The notes under the pieces were generated by a model that was not told the DNA's origin, searched no databases, and worked only from the letters and a program-made list of their open reading frames with translations. The translations under genes were made by a program, and so were the position numbers. 64,000 nt of DNA from the NCBI GenBank assembly GCA_040429635.1, contig CP158972.1, positions 2,862,001 through 2,926,000 on the forward strand, in the 5' to 3' direction. This DNA is from Tamlana crocina (GTDB taxonomy: Bacteria > Bacteroidota > Bacteroidia > Flavobacteriales > Flavobacteriaceae). Of the stretch, positions 1-8,314 are shown piece after piece (the stretch's first letter is position 1; each line of letters begins with the position of its first letter).

Positions 1-602
1 AAGTGTATATGGCCGAAGCGCTGCAAAACGCCAATATTGCTACGCCCAAAACCATCATTGTACACAAAGACAACCTGAAGGACGTGTTGGCAACAACGGG
101 ACTACCCTGTGTGCTAAAAGCGCCCGATTCCACTTTTTCATTCGGGGTAAAAAAAGCTAAAACTGAAGAAGAATTTGGTGCATTGGCCAATAAAATGCTA
201 AAAGAATCCGATTTGATTATTGCCCAGGAATATTGCCCGTCCGACTACGATTGGCGCATCGGTATTATTGATGGCAAACCCTTTTTCGCCTGTAAATATT
301 ATATGGCCAAAGGGCATTGGCAAATCTATAACTGGAAAGCCAAAAAGAAAAACGAACAGGATGGCGATGCTGAAAGTTTCCCGATTGAAAAGGTGCCTAA
401 AAACATTATTAAAATGGCATTGAAGTCGGCGAAACTCATTGGAAAAGGCCTGCTGGGCATCGATATAAAAGTAGTAGACGGTAAACCCATGGTGATTGAA
501 ATTAACGACAACCCCAACATCGATTTTGGTGTTGAGGATGCCTTTTACGGCGATTTGGTTTACACCGAAATATTAACAGCCTTAAAAACACGAGTGGACT
601 AA
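1..602 (+). CDS. ATP-grasp (RimK-like) ligase, 5' end cut off by the window
   Basis: The reading frame is open to the left edge, so only the C-terminal ~200 residues are present; the internal GTG or ATG near the edge need not be the true start. The fragment is the nucleotide- and metal-binding half of an ATP-grasp enzyme: a lysine in VLKAPDSTFSFGV, an acidic strand ending EYCPSDYDWRIG, and the metal-binding pattern MVIEINDNPNID near the end. RimK-like enzymes ligate amino acids, often glutamate, to a carboxylate. The stop lies one base before the next start, so it is co-transcribed with the GCS2-type ligase and the N-formylglutamate amidohydrolase. The substrate is unknown; a small peptide or amino-acid conjugate is an inference from the neighbours. 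Confidence 0.85.
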   Translation, partial: VYMAEALQNANIATPKTIIVHKDNLKDVLATTGLPCVLKAPDSTFSFGVKKAKTEEEFGALANKMLKESDLIIAQEYCPSDYDWRIGIIDGKPFFACKYYMAKGHWQIYNWKAKKKNEQDGDAESFPIEKVPKNIIKMALKSAKLIGKGLLGIDIKVVDGKPMVIEINDNPNIDFGVEDAFYGDLVYTEILTALKTRVD

Positions 603-603
603 C

Positions 604-1830
604 ATGGGAAAAAAATATCATCTGTTTGAAGTCTTCGGCATTGAGTTGGAATATATGCTCGTTAACCGTTCCAATTTAAAAGTGACGCCAACCGTGGACG
701 AGCTATTAACAGCCAAAAATGGCACATTGACTTCAGATGTTGAAAATGGCGACATCGCTTGGAGCAACGAACTGGTAGCCCATGTGGTGGAATTAAAAAC
801 CAATGGCCCCACCAATAATCTTGATGGTCTGTCGGCGTTGTTCCATAAAAATGTTTTCGAAATCAATGAGCTTTTGGCCAAACAAAATGCCCAATTATTG
901 CCCTCGGCGGCCCATCCTTTTATGGATCCACTCACCGAAACCCAACTTTGGAAACACAGTTACAGCGAGGTTTACGCACTTTACAACCGTATTTTCAACT
1001 GCAAAGGCCATGGTTGGAGCAACGTACAGAGCACCCACATTAACCTGCCTTTTTATGATGACGGGGAGTTTGAAAAACTGCATGCCGCTATTCGTATTAT
1101 TTTACCGCTTATTCCAGCTTTATGTGCCAGTTCCCCCATTTTGGAAGGCCAACAAACGGCTTTTAAAGATGCCCGATTGAACTATTACAAAACCAATCAA
1201 AAGGAAATTCCGGAAATGACGGGACTGGTAATACCAGAGCCTGTGTTTTCTAAAACCGATTACGAAAACACCATTTTCAACCCTATAAAAAAGGCTATCA
1301 AACCGTTCGACACCGACAATATTTTAGACCATTATTTTTTAAACTCTCGTGGTGCGATCGCTCGTTTTGACCGAAATGCGATTGAAATCCGGCTTATCGA
1401 TATTCAGGAATGTCCACAGGCAGATATCGCCATTTGTGTGTTTATCATTGAAATTTTAAAACTGTTGGTTTCGGAAAAATTGGTCGATTTAAACACGCAA
1501 AAGTCTTGGCAAAAAGAACCGCTTTTTGATATTTTAAATGCCTGTATTAAGGATAGCGAACAGGCCGTTATTTCGAATACAGATTATTTGGCACTCTTTA
1601 AAATTGAAAACGAAAGCACCGCACAGAATGTTTGGAAACAGCTTTACCAATTGGTAAAACCAAATGTTGACAACGGTAATCATCAGGCCATTGAAACCAT
1701 TTTGGAACAGGGTACTTTGTCCACCCGAATTTTAAAAGCTGTTGGAAACGATTTTTCGGAAAAGCACTTAAAAACCGTGTATTTTAAATTAGCGAAATGT
1801 TTACAGGACAATAAACTATTTGTGCCGTGA
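604..1830 (+). CDS. GCS2-type carboxylate-amine ligase (glutamate-cysteine ligase family)
   Basis: A 408-residue protein of the GCS2 family, which makes gamma-glutamyl-type amide bonds using ATP. Family signs are the N-terminal FGIELEYMLVN, the central STHINLPF strand and the C-terminal run FDRNAIEIRLIDIQECPQAD, whose acidic residues and arginines resemble the nucleotide- and metal-binding core. It starts one base after the ATP-grasp gene and its TGA overlaps the GTG start of the amidohydrolase, so the three are translationally coupled. True glutathione synthesis would normally use GshA plus GshB or GshF; an ATP-grasp plus GCS2 plus formylglutamate amidohydrolase set is a recurring neighbourhood of unknown product as far as I recall. 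Family call firm, substrate unknown. Confidence 0.85.
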   Translation: MGKKYHLFEVFGIELEYMLVNRSNLKVTPTVDELLTAKNGTLTSDVENGDIAWSNELVAHVVELKTNGPTNNLDGLSALFHKNVFEINELLAKQNAQLLPSAAHPFMDPLTETQLWKHSYSEVYALYNRIFNCKGHGWSNVQSTHINLPFYDDGEFEKLHAAIRIILPLIPALCASSPILEGQQTAFKDARLNYYKTNQKEIPEMTGLVIPEPVFSKTDYENTIFNPIKKAIKPFDTDNILDHYFLNSRGAIARFDRNAIEIRLIDIQECPQADIAICVFIIEILKLLVSEKLVDLNTQKSWQKEPLFDILNACIKDSEQAVISNTDYLALFKIENESTAQNVWKQLYQLVKPNVDNGNHQAIETILEQGTLSTRILKAVGNDFSEKHLKTVYFKLAKCLQDNKLFVP

Positions 1831-2519
1831 AACTGGTATTGACTTGCGAACACGGCGGAAACCACATTCCTGAAGGTTTAAAGCCTTGTTTTAAAAACCA
1901 GGAATCTGTTTTAAACACGCACCGTGGTTATGACATTGGTGCACTCGATATGTTCCGTACGTTGCAACCTTTGGCCAATTATTCAAAATACTCGAAAACC
2001 AGTCGATTACTGATTGAACTGAACCGCTCGTTGCACCACCACAATTTGTTTTCGGAGTTTACCAAAGGGCTTCCAAAAACTGCAAAGTTACAACTGATAG
2101 ACCACTATTATTTGCCCTACCGAAACGCGGTGGAGAAAACCATAAAACACTGGATAGCCAACGGCGAAACCGTTTTACATCTTTCGGTGCATTCCTTTAC
2201 CCCTATTTTAAATGGCGAAGAGCGCCACTGTGACATCGGCTTGCTATACGATTCCCGTCACACTGAAGAAAAAGCCTTTTGCGTGCAATTTAAAAAAGCG
2301 CTACTCCTGCAAAATCCCGAGCTAAATGTTCGTTATAATTTTCCCTATTTAGGAAAGGCCGATGGTTTTACGACTTATCTACGTAAACAATTCGGCAAAA
2401 ACTATTTGGGTATTGAACTGGAAATAAATCAAAAATATGCTTCGGGTAATCAATTTCCGGAGGAATTAAAATCGGGGTTGGTTTTGACCCTAAAACTACT
2501 TTTAAACATTAGGGCTTAA
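1827..2519 (+). CDS. N-formylglutamate amidohydrolase family protein
   Basis: A 230-residue FGase-family hydrolase. Recognisable stretches are TCEHGGNHIPEG at the N-terminus, YDIGALDMFRTL, SRLLIELNRS, LSVHSFTP and the late GIELEINQKY, which hold the histidine and acidic residues expected of this zinc-type amidohydrolase fold. It starts at a GTG whose last two bases sit inside the TGA of the preceding gene, a four-base overlap typical of translational coupling. In histidine degradation such enzymes release glutamate from N-formylglutamate, but no hut genes are nearby, so here it more likely removes or trims a group on the product of the two upstream ligases. That role is inference. Confidence 0.85.
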   Translation: MKLVLTCEHGGNHIPEGLKPCFKNQESVLNTHRGYDIGALDMFRTLQPLANYSKYSKTSRLLIELNRSLHHHNLFSEFTKGLPKTAKLQLIDHYYLPYRNAVEKTIKHWIANGETVLHLSVHSFTPILNGEERHCDIGLLYDSRHTEEKAFCVQFKKALLLQNPELNVRYNFPYLGKADGFTTYLRKQFGKNYLGIELEINQKYASGNQFPEELKSGLVLTLKLLLNIRA

Positions 2520-2627
2520 CGGCTTGACATTGTGAAAAATTTCAACTAAATTCGTTTAACGACGAATATAAATCATTGAAACGACACATATCCCAAAAGT
2601 TAGGCTATTATAAAAAAACCTAATCCG

Positions 2628-3035
2628 AAATACAACACAATCGACCTAATCGTTGAAAGGTTAGCGGATAATTTTGTCAAAATAAAGGACTTTGATAAAC
2701 TTCAAGATTCGGAAGAAGGAAAAAAAACTGTTTGACTTGACAATCAAATCAATTTCGGAAATGGAAAATTTTCAAACCTTATTCCCGAATTATTACATTC
2801 CATCTGTAAATAAATCAATTGCAGACAGTTGGACTCAAATTTGAAAGTTTAAATACAAACATTTATTAAATATTTCAAAAAACAACTAAAGGAAAATCTA
2901 CACGAAACTGTACGACTTGGTTAGGTTGGACTTTTCCAAAAAATATGAGTCTTATTTAAAAGCTTTGATTGATGCTAAAACTTCTTTCTGAAAGAGGTTA
3001 ATGAAGAAAATAATCTTTTAAGCATTGAGGAATAA
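2628..3035 (+). pseudogene. Decayed protein-coding gene, unidentified
   Basis: There is no intact gene between 2520 and 3138, but the plus strand gives protein-like fragments in shifting frames. One fragment runs 2628 to about 2733 (YNTIDLIVERLADNFVKIKD, ending in TGA). A second begins LFDLTIKSISEMENFQTLFP and ends SIADSWTQI at a stop. A third, KYESYLKALIDAKTSF, continues in another frame as LKEVNEENNLLSIEE before a final TAA at 3033. Order and composition look like one lysine- and glutamate-rich protein broken by at least three frameshifts and several nonsense codons. I do not recognise the family. The reading assumes the fragments belong together. Confidence 0.45.
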
Positions 3036-3085
3036 AAAGAAATACAAAATAAATTTTTAATGCCATTATGGCATTTTTACAATAA

Positions 3086-3101
3086 TGGCAGTACTTTTGC
3101 C
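3086..3101 (+). promoter_or_regulatory. Sigma-54-like -24/-12 site upstream of grpE-dnaJ
   Basis: The sequence TGGCAGTACTTTTGCC has GG at 3087-3088 and GC at 3099-3100, exactly the GG-N10-GC spacing of sigma-54 promoters (consensus TGGCAC-N5-TTGC). It lies about 40 bases before the grpE ATG. TACTTTTG at 3092-3099 also fits the Bacteroidota -7 element TAnnTTTG, so a housekeeping-sigma reading cannot be excluded. Either reading places transcription start after the upstream ATG at 3085, so that codon cannot be the grpE start. Confidence 0.5.
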
Positions 3102-3138
3102 AATCAATTTTTGTATTCTATTAAAACTAAGATACGTA

Positions 3139-3693
3139 ATGAGCAAAAAAAACAAAGCAAACGATATAGAAAACCCGCAAATGGAAGAGGCCGTACAAAA
3201 CGAAACGGTTGAAGTTGAAGAACAAGTAGCTGAAGAGCAAAGCGTCGAAGAAAAACTTAAGGAAGAGTTGCAACAGGAAAAAGATAAGTTTCTACGCTTG
3301 TTTGCTGAATTTGAAAATTATAAAAGACGTACTGCCAAAGAGCGTATCGATTTATTTTCAACGGCCAGTGAAGATGTTATGAAAACCTTACTGCCCATTA
3401 TTGACGATTTTGAACGCGCCCTAACGCATATTAACGAAGACAAAGAAGCCGAAGAATTGCGAAAAGGCGTATTGCTAATTTACCAAAAACTGGTAAACAC
3501 CTTAGAGCAAAAAGGACTTAAAGCCATTAAGGTAGAGCAAGGTGAAGCCTTTAACGCCGATGCCCACGAGGCCGTAACGCAAATACCTGCACCTAGCGAC
3601 GACCTTAAAGGAAAAATTATCGATGTGATTGAAAAGGGATACAAACTGGGCGAAAAGGTAATCCGTTTTCCAAAAGTGGTTATCGGACAATAA
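3139..3693 (+). CDS. grpE: Nucleotide exchange factor GrpE
   Basis: GrpE releases ADP from DnaK and so resets the Hsp70 cycle in the cytoplasm. From the ATG at 3139 the protein has 184 residues: an acidic, glutamate-rich N-terminus, a long helix predicted to dimerise (about residues 40-85, containing FAEFENYKRRTAKERIDL), and the C-terminal beta domain with VTQIPAPSDDL and the closing GYKLGEKVIRFPKVVIG, which are GrpE signatures. An upstream in-frame ATG at 3085 is rejected because promoter elements at 3086-3101 lie downstream of it. dnaJ follows after 51 bases, forming a chaperone operon; dnaK is not in the window. Confidence 0.95.
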   Translation: MSKKNKANDIENPQMEEAVQNETVEVEEQVAEEQSVEEKLKEELQQEKDKFLRLFAEFENYKRRTAKERIDLFSTASEDVMKTLLPIIDDFERALTHINEDKEAEELRKGVLLIYQKLVNTLEQKGLKAIKVEQGEAFNADAHEAVTQIPAPSDDLKGKIIDVIEKGYKLGEKVIRFPKVVIGQ

Positions 3694-3744
3694 ATTTCAA
3701 ACAAAAGTCCTTTTTTTTAAAAACAAGGATTTTAAATTACGATT

Positions 3745-4863
3745 ATGGCGAAAAGAGATTATTACGAAATATTAGGGATTGACAAAGGGGCAAGCACAGC
3801 TGAAATCAAAAAAGCCTACCGTAAAAAGGCGATTGAATTTCACCCCGACAAAAACCCAGACAACAAAGAAGCTGAGGCCAAATTTAAAGAAGCGGCCGAA
3901 GCTTATGAGGTTTTGAGCAACCCCGACAAAAAAGCACGCTACGACCAATTTGGTCACCAGGCCTTCGAAAATGGTGGTGGCTTTGGCGGTGGTGGCGGCA
4001 TGAATATGGATGACATATTCAGCCAATTTGGCGATATTTTTGGCGGTGGCTTTGGCGGCGGATTCTCTGGTTTTGGCGGTGGCGGTGGCCAGCGTCGCGT
4101 TAAAGGCAGCAACCTACGTATTAGAGTAAAACTAACCCTTGAGGAAATTGCCAACGGCGTTGAGAAAAAAGTAAAGGTAAAACGTAAAGTACAGGCACCG
4201 GGCACAACTTATAAAACCTGCCCTACTTGTAACGGTTCTGGCCAGGTTACCCGTATTGCCAACACTATTTTGGGCCGCATGCAAACCTCTGCGCCTTGTA
4301 ACGCCTGTGGCGGTGCAGGGCAAATCATCGATAAAATGGGCAGCGGGGCCGATGCACAAGGTTTAAAAGTTTCGGAAGAAACCGTTTCAATAAAAATACC
4401 TGCAGGTGTGGTTGACGGCATGCAGTTAAAAGTATCCGGTAAAGGAAACGAAGCTCCGGGCAATGGTATTTCGGGCGACTTAATTGTTCTTATTGAAGAA
4501 GAACAGCACGCCAAATTACAGCGCGAAGGCGATAATTTACATTACGATTTATATGTAAGTTTCCCTGAGGCCGTATTGGGAACTTCAAAGGAAATTGATA
4601 CCGTTACCGGAAAAGTACGCATTAAAGTTGAAGCCGGCGTGCAATCGGGAAAAATATTGCGCTTACGCGGAAAAGGCATCCCGAGCATCAACGGTTACGG
4701 TAAAGGCGACCTTTTGGTACACGTTAATGTTTGGACTCCAAAAACCCTTAGCAAACAGCAAAAAGAGTTTTTTGAAGCCATGCAAGACGACGAACATTTT
4801 TCGCCAAAACCGGAGAGCTCTGACAAATCGTTCTTCGAAAAAGTAAAAGATATGTTTTCATAA
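3745..4863 (+). CDS. dnaJ: Chaperone DnaJ with a two-motif cysteine region
   Basis: A type-I-like Hsp40 co-chaperone of 372 residues that stimulates the DnaK ATPase. It has a J domain (residues 1-70, HPD at 33-35), a Gly/Phe-rich linker (about 76-116) and a C-terminal substrate-binding region. The zinc-finger region carries only two CxxCxGxG-like motifs, CPTCNGSG at 159-166 and CNACGGAG at 185-192, instead of the usual four, so it can make at most one four-cysteine zinc site. From memory this reduced form is common in Flavobacteria, so it is probably not a local defect. It forms an operon with grpE and is followed at once by a strong intrinsic terminator. Confidence 0.95.
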   Translation: MAKRDYYEILGIDKGASTAEIKKAYRKKAIEFHPDKNPDNKEAEAKFKEAAEAYEVLSNPDKKARYDQFGHQAFENGGGFGGGGGMNMDDIFSQFGDIFGGGFGGGFSGFGGGGGQRRVKGSNLRIRVKLTLEEIANGVEKKVKVKRKVQAPGTTYKTCPTCNGSGQVTRIANTILGRMQTSAPCNACGGAGQIIDKMGSGADAQGLKVSEETVSIKIPAGVVDGMQLKVSGKGNEAPGNGISGDLIVLIEEEQHAKLQREGDNLHYDLYVSFPEAVLGTSKEIDTVTGKVRIKVEAGVQSGKILRLRGKGIPSINGYGKGDLLVHVNVWTPKTLSKQQKEFFEAMQDDEHFSPKPESSDKSFFEKVKDMFS

Positions 4864-4881
4864 AAAATGAACAATAAAATT

Positions 4882-4913
4882 AAAAAATCCGCTAAAAAAG
4901 CGGATTTTTTTTG
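4882..4913 (+). terminator. Intrinsic terminator of grpE-dnaJ
   Basis: The stem AAATCCGC with GCGGATTT around a seven-base A-rich loop is followed by a run of T. It begins about 20 bases after the dnaJ stop. Confidence 0.85.
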
Positions 4914-4939
4914 TTTAAACCTTTAACATATCAATAAAA

Positions 4940-4973
4940 TTTGCATTTCGTATGAAAAAAAAAACTATATTTG
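4940..4973 (+). promoter_or_regulatory. Bacteroidota-type -33/-7 promoter facing an ORF-free stretch
   Basis: TTTG at 4940-4943 and TATATTTG at 4966-4973 match the TTTG and TAnnTTTG elements, separated by 22 bases. It sits after the dnaJ terminator and about 55 bases before another terminator hairpin, so it would drive a transcript of roughly 80 nt with no good ORF. Confidence 0.5.
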
Positions 4974-4979
4974 GCTATC

Positions 4980-5062
4980 ACTAATTCACTTTAGTGGTAA
5001 TTTTTCTTTTTCATAGCAATTTTTTTCCCATCCTTATCTTTTTAAGGGTGGGTTTTGTTTTT
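4980..5062 (+). ncRNA. Candidate small RNA between dnaJ and the ABC exporter
   Basis: An interval of about 80 bases is bracketed by a good -33/-7 promoter (4940-4973) and a terminator-like hairpin (5027-5052 plus T-rich tail). The middle includes the short self-complementary CACTTTAGTG. No coding frame of useful length is present. The grpE-dnaJ operon already has its own terminator, so the second one needs another explanation. I do not recognise an Rfam family from sequence alone. Confidence 0.35.
5027..5062 (+). terminator. Second terminator-like hairpin before the ABC exporter
   Basis: CCCATCCTT pairs with AAGGGTGGG, allowing one U-G pair, around a short T-rich loop, followed by TTTTGTTTTT. 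It is well separated from the dnaJ terminator and would end the candidate small transcript that starts near 4980. Confidence 0.6.
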
Positions 5063-5135
5063 ATTCGATTTTTTGCTTCAAATTCGCGAAACTTCTCCCT
5101 TAACATTTAATATATTTACCATTTAAAACGTACGT

Positions 5136-6062
5136 ATGGCGAACCTACTTGAGGTCAATAAAGTTTCAAAAAGTTTTGGCAACCATAAAGCCCTTAACGA
5201 GGTATCTATTACCGTTCCTAAAGGAAGTATTTTTGGGCTTTTGGGTCCCAATGGCGCTGGAAAAACCACATTAATCCGTATAGTAAACCAAATCACATTG
5301 CCCGATTCGGGTTCGGTACTTTTGGACGGTGAGCCACTAAAGCAACTCCACATAAAAGACATTGGCTACCTGCCCGAAGAACGCGGCTTGTACAAATCGA
5401 TGAAAGTGGGCGAACAAGCCTTGTATTTGGCCCAGCTAAAAGGCTTAAGCAAAGCTGAAGCCAAAACCCGATTGAAATATTGGTTCGATCGTTTGGAAAT
5501 TGGTGATTGGTGGAACAAAAAAATACAGGAGCTCTCCAAAGGAATGGCACAAAAAGTGCAGTTTGTGGTTACCGTATTACACCAACCTAAACTTTTGATT
5601 TTTGATGAACCCTTTTCGGGCTTCGACCCTATAAATGCCAATTTGATAAAGGATGAAATTTTAAGGCTGCGCGACGAAGGCGCTACCGTTATTTTTTCAA
5701 CCCACAGAATGGAATCGGTGGAGGAATTATGCGACGATATTGCACTAATCAACAAATCCAATAAAATATTGGAAGGTCAGTTAAATGAGGTAAAACGGCA
5801 ATACAAAATAAATACTTATGAGGTGGGTATAAAAGCCGATAACCAATCTGCTTTGAGGCAACAACTCGCTGACAAGTTCAGCATCAGCGACGCTCATTTC
5901 AAGTCGTTAGACAATGAGCTGAAGTTAAATATAAAACTCACGCCCGAGCAATCGCCCAACGCACTTTTAAACTACTTAACACAACAAGGCGAAGTATCGC
6001 ATTTTATAGAGTTGATCCCGGGTGTTAACGACATATTTATAAAAGCCGTAAAGAACAATTAA
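5136..6062 (+). CDS. ABC transporter ATP-binding protein (NatA-like)
   Basis: A 308-residue cytoplasmic ATPase subunit of an ABC-2 type exporter. The Walker A loop GPNGAGKT is at residues 37-44, the signature LSKGM at 133-137 and Walker B LLIFDE at 153-158, followed by the switch histidine in STHRME. The C-terminal ~90 residues are an accessory domain typical of NatA/CcmA-like ATPases. It starts at ATG 5136 with no close upstream alternative, and the permease gene follows after 4 bases, so the two make one transporter. NatAB homologues export sodium or drugs; the cargo here cannot be read from sequence. Confidence 0.93.
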   Translation: MANLLEVNKVSKSFGNHKALNEVSITVPKGSIFGLLGPNGAGKTTLIRIVNQITLPDSGSVLLDGEPLKQLHIKDIGYLPEERGLYKSMKVGEQALYLAQLKGLSKAEAKTRLKYWFDRLEIGDWWNKKIQELSKGMAQKVQFVVTVLHQPKLLIFDEPFSGFDPINANLIKDEILRLRDEGATVIFSTHRMESVEELCDDIALINKSNKILEGQLNEVKRQYKINTYEVGIKADNQSALRQQLADKFSISDAHFKSLDNELKLNIKLTPEQSPNALLNYLTQQGEVSHFIELIPGVNDIFIKAVKNN

Positions 6063-6066
6063 ATTC

Positions 6067-7371
6067 ATGAACCACTTACCACTAATTATAAAACGGGAGT
6101 ACTTAACCAAGGTAAAAAACAAGGCGTTTATTGTCATGACCTTTTTAAGTCCCATTATTTTTATAACCCTCATCGCGGTTGTGGCCTACTTAACCCAACT
6201 CAACAACGAGGGCACTAAAGTCATTTCCATTTTAGACGACACAAAAACGGTTGAACATATTTTTAAAAGTACTGATAACACGACCTACACCATCCTAAAT
6301 ATGCCCTTGGAAGACGCCAAAGGATTGGTGCAAACCACACAGGGCTACGGTTTGTTACACATTAAAAAAAATAGTGGCGGCAGTTCAAATGCGATTACAT
6401 TTTATTCAAAAGAATCACCTTCGCTGTCCTTAATTTCAGATATTGAAAGAACTTTAGAAAAAGAGCTCACTAATTTGGAACTGGAAAAAAGGGGTGTTGA
6501 CCCCAATATGATAAACGCATCAAAAGTAAATCTGAACATCGCGCAAGAGAGTTTTGAAGGTGAAAAAACTTCAAAAACCGATAGCGTTATAAAGCTTATT
6601 TTTGGTGGCGCAGCTGGATACTTGCTCTTTATGTTCATCATCATTTATGGCAATATGATTATGCGTAGCGTTATTGAAGAAAAAACCAGCCGAATTATCG
6701 AAGTGATTATTTCTTCGGTAAAACCCATTCAATTAATGTTGGGCAAAATCATTGGCACCTCTTTAGCTGGTATTACACAATTTGTTATTTGGATTATTTT
6801 GGGCAGTATTTTAATGTTTGTGGTTTCACTTGTTTTGGGCATCGATATGATACAAATGCAAACACCGCAACAAGAAATGGTGCGACAAGCCATGGAAAAC
6901 CCCGAAATAAATCAGCAAGCCCAAGACTTGGCCAACGCCTTTATGCACTTGCCATTGGTGAATCTAGTATTTGCGTTTATCCTGTTTTTTATTGGCGGTT
7001 ATTTACTTTATAGTTCGCTATACGCCGCTATTGGTGCTGCCGTTGACAACGAAACAGATACCCAGCAATTTATGCTTCCTATTTTAATGCCGCTAATTTT
7101 AGCCGTTTATATTGGTATATTTACGGTGGTTGAAGATCCGCATGGTACGGTTTCAACCATTTTTTCGTTTGTACCGTTCACCTCTCCTGTGGTGATGCTT
7201 ATGCGTATTCCTTTTGGGGTGCCGCTTTGGCAACAGTTGGTATCGTTGCTTATTTTGATAGGTTCATTTATTTTTACGGTTTGGTTCGCAGCCAAAATTT
7301 ACCGCGTTGGCATTTTAATGTACGGCAAAAAACCATCGTACAAGGAAATTTTTAAATGGATTAAATATTAA
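6067..7371 (+). CDS. ABC-2 type transporter permease (NatB-like)
   Basis: A 434-residue membrane subunit partnering the ATPase 4 bases upstream. A first hydrophobic helix lies at about residues 20-40 and is followed by a large extracytoplasmic domain of about 140 residues. Five or more further helices fill the C-terminal half, with the conserved coupling region RSVIEEKTSRIIEVIISSVKP after the second helix. This layout is that of the NatB/ABC2_membrane_3 family. The gene ends one or two codons before the MscS gene, so the three may be transcribed together. Confidence 0.9.
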   Translation: MNHLPLIIKREYLTKVKNKAFIVMTFLSPIIFITLIAVVAYLTQLNNEGTKVISILDDTKTVEHIFKSTDNTTYTILNMPLEDAKGLVQTTQGYGLLHIKKNSGGSSNAITFYSKESPSLSLISDIERTLEKELTNLELEKRGVDPNMINASKVNLNIAQESFEGEKTSKTDSVIKLIFGGAAGYLLFMFIIIYGNMIMRSVIEEKTSRIIEVIISSVKPIQLMLGKIIGTSLAGITQFVIWIILGSILMFVVSLVLGIDMIQMQTPQQEMVRQAMENPEINQQAQDLANAFMHLPLVNLVFAFILFFIGGYLLYSSLYAAIGAAVDNETDTQQFMLPILMPLILAVYIGIFTVVEDPHGTVSTIFSFVPFTSPVVMLMRIPFGVPLWQQLVSLLILIGSFIFTVWFAAKIYRVGILMYGKKPSYKEIFKWIKY

Positions 7372-7378
7372 TTTGAAA

Positions 7379-8260
7379 ATGATTCAGAACCTGGAAAACA
7401 TCGAGGAAAAAATAAAAGAAAGTTCGGCTTGGGAGAGTGTTCAAAACTTTCTGAATCTCCATATCAATTTCACTGAAAAGATTAGCGTTTCTATTATGGA
7501 CCTCATCATAGTAGTTACCGCTATTTTTATTACCACCATTTTTTTAAGGGTGGTTTTAAAACTTCTGACCAAAAATTTACCAGAAAACGACAAATCGAAA
7601 TTCAATGTGGTTTATGGCTATTTTAGGTGGCTGGTCTATTTGGTCATCCTACTTATTACCCTGCATTCGGTAGGCGTTAATGTTACGGCCGTTTTTGCTG
7701 CTTCTGCTGCCTTGCTCATTGGTATTGGCTTGGCATTGCAAACCTTGTTTCAGGATATTATTTCAGGTGTTTTTATTCTTGTTGACCAAACCGTTCACGT
7801 GGGCGATATCATTGAAATTGAAGGCAAAATAGGCCGGGTTGAAGAAATTAAATTAAGAACCACCAGGGCTGTAACGATTGATAACAAAGTTTTAATCATT
7901 CCCAACCATTTGTATTTAGAAAACAGTTTATATAACTGGACTCAAAATGGCACTACCACAAGAGAATCGGTTAACGTTGGTGTAGCTTACGGCAGTGATG
8001 TACAATTGGTTAAAAAACTATTATTGCAGGCTGCAAGCACCCACCCCGATGTGTTGAGCGAACCCGAACCCACTGTTGTTTTTACCGATTTTGGCGATAG
8101 CTCACTTAACTTTAAAATAGCTTTTTCTATTAACGATAGCTTTAAAGCACAATTTCCTAAAAGCGATATTCGGTTTGAAATAGATAAACTCTTTAGGGAA
8201 AACAACATCACTATCCCATTCCCACAAAGAGATGTACACATTTACAACGAAAGTAAATAA
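7379..8260 (+). CDS. Small-conductance mechanosensitive channel (MscS family)
   Basis: A 293-residue MscS-type channel that opens under membrane tension and releases solutes on osmotic downshift. It has two or three N-terminal helices (about 40-60, 80-100 and 105-130), the pore-helix region rich in Gly and Ala, then the diagnostic beta domain with LQTLFQDIISGVFILVDQ and GDIIEIEGKIGRVEEI. The ATG at 7379 is preferred to a TTG two codons upstream. The length matches the short MscS form. It lies 7 bases after the ABC permease; functional coupling is not evident. Confidence 0.93.
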   Translation: MIQNLENIEEKIKESSAWESVQNFLNLHINFTEKISVSIMDLIIVVTAIFITTIFLRVVLKLLTKNLPENDKSKFNVVYGYFRWLVYLVILLITLHSVGVNVTAVFAASAALLIGIGLALQTLFQDIISGVFILVDQTVHVGDIIEIEGKIGRVEEIKLRTTRAVTIDNKVLIIPNHLYLENSLYNWTQNGTTTRESVNVGVAYGSDVQLVKKLLLQAASTHPDVLSEPEPTVVFTDFGDSSLNFKIAFSINDSFKAQFPKSDIRFEIDKLFRENNITIPFPQRDVHIYNESK

Positions 8261-8314
8261 ACGAAAATCTGTAAACCTTTAAATATTTTTCATCTGAAAA
8301 CAAGCATTTTAAAT

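Noticed and set aside
3085-3138. Longer grpE reading starting at ATG 3085
   Set aside because: Promoter elements at 3086-3101 lie downstream of this codon, and the added residues are hydrophobic and unlike GrpE.
3954-4514. Minus-strand ORFs inside dnaJ
   Set aside because: Proline- and glycine-rich antisense translations of the Gly/Phe linker with no promoter or homology-like pattern.
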